A model generated the notes under the pieces. The model was not told the origin of the DNA. It was given only the letters and a program-made list of their open reading frames with translations, and searched no databases. Of a stretch of 64,000 nucleotides of DNA, positions 1 to 7,146 are shown piece after piece (the first letter of the stretch is position 1; each line of letters starts with the position of its first letter). Made by a program: the position numbers and the translations under genes. The stretch is from the NCBI GenBank assembly GCA_902593165.1, contig CACJHI010000009.1:1-64000 (forward strand), given 5' to 3'. This DNA comes from an uncultured Bacteroidota bacterium. GTDB taxonomy: Bacteria > Bacteroidota > Bacteroidia > Flavobacteriales > Flavobacteriaceae.

Positions 1-380
1 TCAATTGTTTCCTTATACTGAGCAATCTTTTTCTCAGATAGCTTAATCTCTAACTCCTGAAACTCTTGTTCTTTAACAATGGCATTATATTCTCTATTAT
101 TTCTGACCTTTTTTAGATCACCTTCATATTTTTTGTGGTTTTCTTTTGAAGTTTTTATTGAATTTTCTTCGTACTTAATACCATCCTGACTTTCTTTAAT
201 TTCATTCTCAAACCCTTCGAGTCTTTTGTTTAGTCCTTCAATTTCATTTTCAAGATCCTCAACTTCTAATGGAAGTTCTCCTCTGATACTTCTAATTTGA
301 TCAATTCTTGAGTCTATTAATTGAAGATCAAAAAGAGCTCTTAATTTTTCTTCAACTGATGTTTCAACTTTTTTTGCCAT
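1..380 (-). CDS. Zinc-ribbon (C4-type) coiled-coil protein, N-terminal part
   Basis: Reading from an ATG at 380 toward the left edge gives an open frame starting MAKKVETSVEEKLRALFDLQ and rich in Glu, Lys, Leu and Asn, typical of a long antiparallel coiled coil. The start, the heptad-like segment and the position directly after nif3 match the bacterial C4-type zinc-ribbon family (DUF164-like), which usually ends in a CxxC...CxxC ribbon. That end lies outside the window, so the zinc site cannot be checked. The molecular role of the family is not settled; a nucleic-acid or scaffolding role is usually assumed. Only one base separates it from the nif3 stop, so the two are almost certainly co-transcribed. 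Confidence 0.8.
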   Translation of the reverse strand, partial: MAKKVETSVEEKLRALFDLQLIDSRIDQIRSIRGELPLEVEDLENEIEGLNKRLEGFENEIKESQDGIKYEENSIKTSKENHKKYEGDLKKVRNNREYNAIVKEQEFQELEIKLSEKKIAQYKETI

Positions 381-381
381 T

Positions 382-1176
382 TTAATAATACTTTACTGGG
401 TTAACATTTTCCTCAGATAAAAGGAGCGTAAAATTAGGTAATTTTTTATTAAGAAATTCTTTTATTATCAATTTTATATGGTTTTCACTCTCGTAATGAC
501 CAATATCAACCAAAATAGCCTTGTTGTCTGCCTCAAAAAAATTATGATACTTTAAATCTGATGTGATAAACGCATCAATATTAGAATCCAATGAGTTTTT
601 TATCGCAAAACTTCCAGAGCCAACAACAATTGAGACTTTTGATATTTTTCTATTAAGTTTTTTTGTATGTCTTAAATACTTTAAGTTTAGATTATCCTTT
701 AATAAGTCAAAAAAGGCATCTTCATCTAACGACTTATCCAATTGACCAATAACTCCCATTCCAGTATTTAGATTTTTAAATTCAGTTTCTTTTGGAATAA
801 GTGTTGAGAGGTTAGTTAACCCTATTTTTTTTGATAGAAAATAACTGATTCCTTTTGGATGATTATCTAGTGAAGTGTGAATAGCGTATATAGATATATT
901 ATTCTTTACAGCCTTTATTATAGACTTTTGGACATAACCTGAGTCAGGTGTTATTCTCTTTAACCCATTAAAAATAATTGGATGATAACTAATTATAAGA
1001 TTGCAACCCTCTTTAATAGCCTCATCTACCACATCAATAGTTGTGTCTAATGTAATTAGAATTTTATTAACTAAATTCTTAGGATCTCCAACAATTAAAC
1101 CAACATTATCAAAGTCCTCAGCAATAGATGTTGGCATCCAATTGTTTAGAATTTCGGCAATTTCACTAACTTTCAT
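382..1176 (-). CDS. Nif3-like dinuclear metal-centre protein
   Basis: This 264-residue protein belongs to the NIF3/YbgI (DUF34) family of toroidal hexamers with a two-metal site. The start MKVSEIAEILNNWMPTSIAE, the EDFDNVGLIVGD segment, the SYHPIIFNGLKRI motif with its metal-binding His, and a late VDIGHYESE segment with His and Glu ligands are all present. Many Bacteroidota members are about 100 residues longer because of a central PII-like insert; this copy is the short form without it. The biochemical role is uncertain, and older GTP cyclohydrolase labels are doubtful. It is the first gene of a two-gene unit with the zinc-ribbon protein. Confidence 0.9.
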   Translation of the reverse strand: MKVSEIAEILNNWMPTSIAEDFDNVGLIVGDPKNLVNKILITLDTTIDVVDEAIKEGCNLIISYHPIIFNGLKRITPDSGYVQKSIIKAVKNNISIYAIHTSLDNHPKGISYFLSKKIGLTNLSTLIPKETEFKNLNTGMGVIGQLDKSLDEDAFFDLLKDNLNLKYLRHTKKLNRKISKVSIVVGSGSFAIKNSLDSNIDAFITSDLKYHNFFEADNKAILVDIGHYESENHIKLIIKEFLNKKLPNFTLLLSEENVNPVKYY

Positions 1177-1194
1177 ATAATAATAGTTTCATTG

Positions 1195-1202
1195 CAAATA
1201 TA
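1195..1202 (-). promoter_or_regulatory. Probable -7 promoter element of nif3
   Basis: On the minus strand this reads TATATTTG, a full match to the Bacteroidota -7 consensus TAnnTTTG, 19 bases before the nif3 ATG in the gap between divergent nif3 and lpxK. No clear TTTG -33 box is seen at the usual spacing, so this is an inference from motif and position. Confidence 0.45.
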
Positions 1203-1219
1203 ATACTATCTTTCCTCAG

Positions 1220-2245
1220 GTGAAAAAATTGAAATTTTTATTATATCCTCTTTCAGTATTTTACAGCATATACTCTTCTTTTCGAAATTTATTATTTGAT
1301 ATTGGAATAATTGACTCTATTGAATATAAAATTCCCACAATTGGTATTGGTAATATTTCAACTGGAGGAACAGGAAAATCTATTATAGTTGACTACATTA
1401 TCGAAAAATTTAAAACAAACAAAAAAATCACAACTTTAAGTAGAGGATATAACAGAAAAACAAAGGGCTACGTGCATGCCTCTGAAAGTTCAAATGCATA
1501 CGAAATTGGAGATGAACCATTTCAATTCTTTTCTAAGCATCCTGAGATTAATGTAGTTGTTTGTGAAGATCGTAGAAAAGGAATGAATATTATTCTAAAT
1601 AATCTTCCAAATACAGAACTGTGTATATGGGATGATATTTTTCAGCATAGGTTTGTGAAACCTGGTTTAATGATATTAGCAACCACTTTTCAATATCCAT
1701 TTTATAAGGATGAAATTCTTCCGATTGGAAATTTAAGAGAGAATAAGGAGTCTTATAAAAGAGCTGACATAATAATTGTTACTAAGTGTCCAGTTGATCT
1801 TAAGACTATAGATAAAGAGACGTTTATAGAATCATTAAATCCAACAGATAATCAAAAGGTTTTTTTTAGCACATTAACATACAAACAAAATATTAAATCT
1901 GATTTGGGTGAGGTTAATATTGACACATTAGGTGAAAATGATTTTATTCTGGTAACTGGAATAGCAGATTCATCATATCTTGTAAATTTTTTAAAAAGCA
2001 AGAACTTTAATTTTAAGCATTTAAAATATTCTGATCATTATAATTTTAACAAGCCTTCCATTGATAAAATAAGGAGCCTGTCCAATGGTAAAATAGTATT
2101 GACAACTGAAAAAGACTATGGAAGACTAAGGCCTAAGATTAATGACAGAGAAATTTACTATGTAGAAGTATCAATGATATTTAATACTGAAATGAATGAA
2201 TTTAATTTTAAAGAAACAATCTCAGACTATATAAATAAAGATTAA
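1220..2245 (+). CDS. lpxK: Tetraacyldisaccharide 4'-kinase LpxK
   Basis: LpxK phosphorylates the 4' position of the lipid A disaccharide at the inner membrane. The 341-residue product has the N-terminal membrane-associated segment (LLYPLSVFYSIYSSFRNLLFD), the Walker A loop GNISTGGTGKS at residues 44-54, a DDIFQHR segment matching the family's conserved DDGxQH region (Asp-Ile here), and a late TTEKDYGRL motif. The start is GTG; it gives the usual N-terminus for the family and no nearby ATG does. The stop codon sits inside a TTAA shared with the convergent lipA stop. It shows that the organism makes lipid A; waaA, which acts later in the pathway, is at 9829-11109. Confidence 0.95.
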   Translation: MKKLKFLLYPLSVFYSIYSSFRNLLFDIGIIDSIEYKIPTIGIGNISTGGTGKSIIVDYIIEKFKTNKKITTLSRGYNRKTKGYVHASESSNAYEIGDEPFQFFSKHPEINVVVCEDRRKGMNIILNNLPNTELCIWDDIFQHRFVKPGLMILATTFQYPFYKDEILPIGNLRENKESYKRADIIIVTKCPVDLKTIDKETFIESLNPTDNQKVFFSTLTYKQNIKSDLGEVNIDTLGENDFILVTGIADSSYLVNFLKSKNFNFKHLKYSDHYNFNKPSIDKIRSLSNGKIVLTTEKDYGRLRPKINDREIYYVEVSMIFNTEMNEFNFKETISDYINKD

Positions 2246-3159
2246 AGTACGTGCTTGTGCGCTTTATATGAAGATCTAACCAAAGGCCCACTCTCAACAT
2301 GTCTAAACCCCATTTCTTTTGCAATAATTTCAAACTCTTTAAATTCCTCTGGAGTGACAAAATTATTAACAGGGAGGTGTTTCTTTGAAGGCTGAAGATA
2401 TTGACCTAGAGTTACAACATCAACTCCAACATTCCTGAGATCATTTAAAGTTTCCAAAACCTCATGTTTTTCTTCTCCAAGCCCCAGCATAACACCTGAC
2501 TTTGTTCTGTTTATTCCATTATCTTTCAAATATTTCAATACATCTAAGCTTCTGTCATATTTTGCTTGAACTCTAACTTCTCTAGTTAGTCTTCTTACTG
2601 TTTCAAGATTGTGTGATACCACTTCGGGTGCAACTTCAATAATTCTGTCAATATTTTCAGTTTCACCTTTAAAATCAGGTATAAGTGTTTCAATCGTTGT
2701 TTTAGGATTTAAATCTCTAACAGCTTTCACAGTCTCAGCCCATATTATAGAACCTCCATCTTTTAAATCATCTCTATCAACCGAAGTTAAAACGGCATGT
2801 TTAACTCCCATTATATTAATTGATCTAGCAACTTTAAATGGCTCAAACTCATCTGCTGGTAAAGGACTACCAGTCTGAACATTACAAAAACCACAAGATC
2901 TTGTACATATATTTCCTAGAATCATAAATGTAGCAGTTCCCTCAGTCCAACATTCTCCCATATTGGGACAATTACCTGAGACACAAATTGTATGAAGATT
3001 ATTTTTCTCTACAGTAGACCTTAGCTCAGTATACTTTTTACCAATAGGAAGTTTAACACGAATCCAACTTGGCTTTTTAGTTCTGACCTTATTTTCAGAT
3101 GTCTTTTTGGGTAAGCTTAACTTCACCCATCCTTTGTTTACTGTTTTGGAAACTGACAT
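2242..3159 (-). CDS. lipA: Lipoyl synthase
   Basis: LipA is a radical-SAM enzyme that inserts two sulfur atoms into protein-bound octanoyl groups to make lipoate for dehydrogenases such as pyruvate dehydrogenase. It carries the auxiliary cluster motif Cx4Cx5C (C59, C64, C70 from the chosen start) and the radical-SAM motif Cx3Cx2C (C85, C89, C92), plus the C-terminal SGPLVRSSYKA motif with the RSS cluster-ligand serine. I start at the ATG at 3159; an in-frame TTG at 3174, one base after the Nramp stop, would add five residues. It is the last gene of a likely minus-strand unit with the two genes to its right. Confidence 0.95.
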   Translation of the reverse strand: MSVSKTVNKGWVKLSLPKKTSENKVRTKKPSWIRVKLPIGKKYTELRSTVEKNNLHTICVSGNCPNMGECWTEGTATFMILGNICTRSCGFCNVQTGSPLPADEFEPFKVARSINIMGVKHAVLTSVDRDDLKDGGSIIWAETVKAVRDLNPKTTIETLIPDFKGETENIDRIIEVAPEVVSHNLETVRRLTREVRVQAKYDRSLDVLKYLKDNGINRTKSGVMLGLGEEKHEVLETLNDLRNVGVDVVTLGQYLQPSKKHLPVNNFVTPEEFKEFEIIAKEMGFRHVESGPLVRSSYKAHKHVL

Positions 3160-3175
3160 CCCACAAAGATACAAA

Positions 3176-4390
3176 CTAAATAAACCTAGTCAAAATATAT
3201 CCTAGAGCAAAAAGTGAAAGAAATAAAATCCCAGCAACGCTAAGAATTCTCATTGATTTAGAGGGTCTATGGGACTCAGGCATATTATTGCTAACAACTA
3301 GTTTATAATTTAAGATTGCATAAAAGGGTGCAGTAACAAAGGATAAAATAGTAGCTAATTCAACTAAAGCTCCCATTTCAGATAGTAAATAATAAAATAT
3401 TAACATTGTACCCACTGACAAAAGAGAAATCCAATGAAAATAATAGTTTTTGTTACTATTATTTGTTAATAATTGAGTAGCTCTTGACATAGTTCTAGGT
3501 GAGGCGTCTAAACAGGTGATAGTCGTACTAAGCATTGTAGTAAAGGCACATATTGAAATTATTAGATAAAAACTATCTCCCAGATTAGATGTATATAATT
3601 CAATTAATTGACCTGCAAATATACTACCACTGTTAGAAAAACTAACTCCAGAGTTGAACATAACTAAAGCGCCTAAACTTACAAAACAAATACCTAAAAT
3701 AACGGTAGAAATGTAACCAACATTGAAATCAAATAGACTTTCTTTTTGAGTAATTTTTTCATTTTTATTTTTTTCAATAGCCCAAATTGAGTGCCAAATT
3801 GATATATCAAGAGGTGCTGGCATCCAGCCCATGAAAGCAACTAAAAAAACAAGACCAGTTCCAGTGGGAAAAACTTGTTCTAAATTTAATACTTCATTTG
3901 AGTTAAATGAAGCTAGACCTGTTGAAAAAACGGTACTTACAGCTAGAATTAGAATTATGACTTTAATCATTTTATCTAAAAGCTGATATTTTCCAAATAA
4001 TAAAATCAAGTAACACCCAACTGTAATTATTAAGCTCCATACAACCATATTATCTGTAAGACCAAACAGACTGGAGGCAAGCCCTGCTGTAACAATTGTA
4101 ACAGCTGTTTGGATTGTAAACATAGTTGCAATATTTAATATAAAGTATGTTACTAAAAAAACTTTTCCAACTTTGTAGTATCCATCTAATAGGCTTTCGC
4201 CAGTAGCCATTGCATATCTTGGGCCATACTGAAAAAATGGATATTTAAAAATGTTTACCAATATTAACGCCCAAATTAAACCCCATCCAAAGTCAGCACC
4301 AGCTCGAGTAGACTGAACTAGATGTGAAACTCCAATAGCAGCGCCAGCAAAAAGTAATCCAGGTCCAAGTTTAGAAATTAATTTGATCAT
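3176..4390 (-). CDS. Nramp-family transporter with altered metal site
   Basis: This 404-residue integral membrane protein with about 11 hydrophobic helices has the SLC11/Nramp fold: the start KLGPGLLFAGAAIG, then RAGADFGWGLIWALI, matches TM1 to TM2 of the family. The canonical TM1 DPGN motif, whose Asp and Asn bind Mn2+, is replaced by GVSH (G20, H23), and the TM6 MPH motif reads MPAP (M190-P193). Classical Mn2+/Fe2+ transport therefore cannot be assumed; it may be one of the Nramp-related proteins with another substrate. It overlaps the upstream small Cys protein by four bases (ATGA) and precedes lipA. Confidence 0.85.
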   Translation of the reverse strand: MIKLISKLGPGLLFAGAAIGVSHLVQSTRAGADFGWGLIWALILVNIFKYPFFQYGPRYAMATGESLLDGYYKVGKVFLVTYFILNIATMFTIQTAVTIVTAGLASSLFGLTDNMVVWSLIITVGCYLILLFGKYQLLDKMIKVIILILAVSTVFSTGLASFNSNEVLNLEQVFPTGTGLVFLVAFMGWMPAPLDISIWHSIWAIEKNKNEKITQKESLFDFNVGYISTVILGICFVSLGALVMFNSGVSFSNSGSIFAGQLIELYTSNLGDSFYLIISICAFTTMLSTTITCLDASPRTMSRATQLLTNNSNKNYYFHWISLLSVGTMLIFYYLLSEMGALVELATILSFVTAPFYAILNYKLVVSNNMPESHRPSKSMRILSVAGILFLSLFALGYILTRFI

Positions 4391-4584
4391 TGAATATCAT
4401 TAGCACATTCGGAGCTTGTAGGAACTTTTCCACATATGCCACAAGGTTCATCAGATTTATTTAAAAAAGGACTTTGACTAGCACAAGTACCAGAAAACTC
4501 GCCATTTTTTTTAAATATTAGTTTAATTGCAATACCTGAGAAAGCAATTGCGATTAATCCAACAGATATCAGAAATATCTCCAT
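4387..4584 (-). CDS. Small membrane protein with Cys cluster
   Basis: This 65-residue protein has one N-terminal hydrophobic helix (about residues 3-25), then KKNGEFSGTCASQSPFLNKS and a CGICGK motif, with a further Cys near the end, giving four cysteines after the helix. The pattern resembles a small Bacteroidota protein of unknown function that is often found near nqr/apbE genes. Here it is instead coupled by a 4-base overlap to the Nramp-like transporter. The cysteines could bind a metal or a small cluster, but that is a guess from spacing. No function is assigned. Confidence 0.8.
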   Translation of the reverse strand: MEIFLISVGLIAIAFSGIAIKLIFKKNGEFSGTCASQSPFLNKSDEPCGICGKVPTSSECANDIQ

Positions 4585-4588
4585 TGGA

Positions 4589-4596
4589 CAAAGCTA
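4589..4596 (-). promoter_or_regulatory. Probable -7 element of the Nramp/lipA unit
   Basis: On the minus strand this reads TAGCTTTG, matching TAnnTTTG. Its last base is only five bases before the ATG of the small Cys protein, so the transcript may start at or within the start codon. No convincing -33 TTTG is seen. Confidence 0.4.
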
Positions 4597-4633
4597 TAAA
4601 AAAATCGTAATTTTAGTTGTGCTTAACTTAATT

Positions 4634-5089
4634 ATGAATATTAAGTTTTATATGTTGTGGTCATTTCTGATAATCACGATGCTATCTTGTGACTCGAAAT
4701 ATGTGACTGTTCCTGATTCTGAAATTGAATCTGCGTCTTCATGGAGTATTAATGATCAACCACCATCATTCCCTAAGTGTGAAAATTTAAAAAATAATCA
4801 GCATTTAGATTGTTTTAGAAATATTATTGAAATAGAAATAAACAACTTTCTTAATAATAAAGTTTTCCCTTTAGATTCAAATGAATACATACTTACACTT
4901 AAAATAGATACAATAGGAAAATTTAGTTTAGACAAGCTTAATCCTTCAAATAAACTAGATAATACATCAATTAATTTGATCAAAAGTGCAGTAGAGAATA
5001 TTCCAAATGCATTACCTGCAATAAAAACTAACGTTGGAGAGTTCGTGGAAGTAAGTTTCAATCTCCCATTTAAACTTAAATATGAATAA
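4634..5089 (+). CDS. Lipoprotein resembling a TonB C-terminal domain
   Basis: From the ATG at 4634 the product starts with a lipoprotein signal peptide ending LSC (Cys at residue 19). The mature part has PPSFPKCENL with a later DCFRN, then a region ending ALPAIKTNVGEFVEVSFNLPF. These two blocks match the C-terminal part of Bacteroidota TonB proteins (FPGCE...CF...LP...V.YSLPF). There is no inner-membrane anchor or proline-rich spanner, so it is not a classical energy transducer; it may be a periplasmic or outer-membrane helper. A GTG at 4619 would add five residues before the signal peptide and is less likely. It overlaps ruvC by eight bases. Confidence 0.7.
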   Translation: MNIKFYMLWSFLIITMLSCDSKYVTVPDSEIESASSWSINDQPPSFPKCENLKNNQHLDCFRNIIEIEINNFLNNKVFPLDSNEYILTLKIDTIGKFSLDKLNPSNKLDNTSINLIKSAVENIPNALPAIKTNVGEFVEVSFNLPFKLKYE

Positions 5090-5645
5090 AAAGCTTAATA
5101 ATAACTCAACAATTATGGGAATTGATCCTGGAACAAATATTATGGGTTTTGGAGTAATTAAAATAATCAAAAATGAAATGAATTTAGTTGATATGATCGA
5201 ATATAAACTTCCTAAAAAAGATGATCATAATGTCAAGCTTTCTAAAATATTTCAAAAAACATCTGAGTTAATCAAAAATTATAATCCAAATTATATTGCA
5301 ATAGAATCTCCATTTTTTGGTAAAAATGTACAATCAATGTTAAAGCTTGGAAGAGCTCAAGGAGTATCAATTGCTGCAGCATTAAATTTCAACATTCCAA
5401 TAACTGAGTATTCACCAAAAAAAATAAAAATGGCAATTACTGGAAATGGTAATTCAAGTAAAGAGCAGGTAGCTAAAATGCTAAAAAGTATGCTGAATAT
5501 AAAAGAGTTGCCAAAAAATCTTGATTCTACTGATGGTCTAGCTGCCGCTGTATGTCACTATTTTAATTTTGATAGTGAAAATGAAAAAAAAAAATATTCA
5601 AACTGGTCAAGTTTTATTAATAAGAATCCAGACAAACTTGCTTAA
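5082..5645 (+). CDS. ruvC: Holliday junction resolvase RuvC
   Basis: RuvC cuts Holliday junctions held by RuvAB during recombination repair. The 187-residue product has the four expected acidic positions: D15 in GIDPGT, E75 in AIESPFFG, and D148 and D151 in DSTDGLAAAVCH. The neighbouring GRAQGVSIAAA segment is also conserved in the family. The start overlaps the preceding lipoprotein gene by eight bases. The stop is shared through TTAA with the convergent dipeptidase. Confidence 0.95.
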   Translation: MNKKLNNNSTIMGIDPGTNIMGFGVIKIIKNEMNLVDMIEYKLPKKDDHNVKLSKIFQKTSELIKNYNPNYIAIESPFFGKNVQSMLKLGRAQGVSIAAALNFNIPITEYSPKKIKMAITGNGNSSKEQVAKMLKSMLNIKELPKNLDSTDGLAAAVCHYFNFDSENEKKKYSNWSSFINKNPDKLA

Positions 5646-7015
5646 TCACCAAAATGTTTATAAAAGTTTTGGATCGTCTCTATCCCAATAAAAAAGTTTT
5701 TAACCCCAAAGTTCTCATTTGGAGAATGAATTGCATCACTGTCAAGTCCAAATCCCATTAAAACAGTTTTAATTCCTAGAATGCTCTCAAACATAGGAAC
5801 TATTGGAATACTACCACCATCCTTCTGAGGAATAGGGTCAATTCCAAAGCTATCTTTATAAGCTTTTATTGCAGACTCATAACCTTTAAAATCTTCTGGA
5901 GTAACGTATGGATTTCCTCCATGGTGAGTTGAAACTTCTACTGAAACTGTTCTTGGTGTAATATTCTCAATATGCTTTTTGAATAATTCACTTATCTTTT
6001 CCCAATTTTGATTTGGAACTAATCTCATAGAAATTTTTGCATGAGCTTCACTTGGTATAACAGTTTTAGATCCTTCACCGATATAACCACCCCAAATTCC
6101 GTTAACATCTAGAGTTGGACGAATAGATTTTCTCTCTAATGTAGAATATCCCTCCTCACCTTTTACATCATGAAGGCCCAATGAATCTTTAAATTTTTGA
6201 ACATTAAATTTTGATTTTTCTTCAATTATGTCACGTTTGGATTTTTCAATTTCTACAACATCATCATAAAATCCTGGAATAACTATTTTACCATTTTCAT
6301 CTATAAGAGAGCTTATAATGTCTGACAAAGTATTAATAGGGTTAGCAAGTGTTCCTCCATATGTGCCAGAATGAAGATCTCTATTAGGACCAGTTAATTT
6401 AATTTCCATGTATGATAAACCCCTAAGTCCAACTGTTAAGGTTGGATTATCAAGACTACTCAGCCCAGTATCAGAAATTAGTATAACGTCTGCACTTAGT
6501 TTAGATTTATTGTCAATAAGGAATTTCTCTAAATTTTCACTTCCAACTTCCTCTTCACCTTCAATCATAAACTTTACATTACAATTAAGCTTATTCTTCT
6601 TTATTAGCTGTTCGAAAGCTTTTACATGCATAAATACTTGACCTTTATCATCACATGCACCTCTTGCAAAAATTGCACCTTCTGGATGAATATTGGTCTT
6701 CTTTATAACCGGTTCAAAAGGAGGGCTAGTCCAAAGTTCCAATGGATCTGGTGGTTGAACATCATAGTGGCCATATACAAGAATTGTTGGACATGAAGGA
6801 TTGATTATTTTTTCACCATAAACTATAGGATGCCCATCAGTTTCATAAACATTTGATGAATCACAACCAGACTTTAAAAGCTCATTTGATAACCAATTTG
6901 CTGTTGTATTCATATAATCTGAGAACTTAGAATCTGCGCTTACAGATGGTAATTTCAAAAATTCAAATAGCTCTTTTAAGTATTTACTTTTTTCGTCTTC
7001 AGATAATGTGCTCAT
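5642..7015 (-). CDS. M20-family dipeptidase
   Basis: This 457-residue zinc peptidase of the M20 (ArgE/DapE/ACY1/CPG2) family hydrolyses dipeptides or related amides. Metal ligands and catalytic residues appear in order: H83 in YGHYDVQPP, D122 in GACDDKGQ, and the EGEEEVGS triple glutamate at about 154-156, followed by the lid domain with NGIWGGYIGEGSKTVIPSEA and a late IHSPNE His. There is no signal peptide, so it acts in the cytoplasm. The exact substrate cannot be read from the sequence. It stands alone between ruvC (convergent) and tRNA-Leu. Confidence 0.9.
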   Translation of the reverse strand: MSTLSEDEKSKYLKELFEFLKLPSVSADSKFSDYMNTTANWLSNELLKSGCDSSNVYETDGHPIVYGEKIINPSCPTILVYGHYDVQPPDPLELWTSPPFEPVIKKTNIHPEGAIFARGACDDKGQVFMHVKAFEQLIKKNKLNCNVKFMIEGEEEVGSENLEKFLIDNKSKLSADVILISDTGLSSLDNPTLTVGLRGLSYMEIKLTGPNRDLHSGTYGGTLANPINTLSDIISSLIDENGKIVIPGFYDDVVEIEKSKRDIIEEKSKFNVQKFKDSLGLHDVKGEEGYSTLERKSIRPTLDVNGIWGGYIGEGSKTVIPSEAHAKISMRLVPNQNWEKISELFKKHIENITPRTVSVEVSTHHGGNPYVTPEDFKGYESAIKAYKDSFGIDPIPQKDGGSIPIVPMFESILGIKTVLMGFGLDSDAIHSPNENFGVKNFFIGIETIQNFYKHFGD

Positions 7016-7059
7016 AGTTGATATATTTTTAAAAACTTATTTATATTTGTTCACCTTTT

Positions 7060-7141
7060 GCGGGTGTGGTGAAATTGGTAGACACGCTAGACTTAGGATC
7101 TAGTGCCTAACAGCATGGGGGTTCGAGTCCCTTCACCCGCA
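7060..7141 (+). tRNA. tRNA-Leu (anticodon TAG)
   Basis: The 7-bp acceptor stem GCGGGTG/CACCCGC closes a cloverleaf with anticodon stem CTAGA/TCTAG, loop CTTAGGA (anticodon TAG, reading CUA), a long variable arm typical of class II tRNA-Leu, and the T loop GTTCGAGTC. The discriminator is A at 7141. The CCA end is not encoded. Confidence 0.96.
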
Positions 7142-7146
7142 CTATT

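Noticed and set aside
563-745. Plus-strand frame inside nif3
   Set aside because: It is antisense to a well-recognised gene, has no promoter or family features and is one of many shadow frames in this AT-rich sequence.
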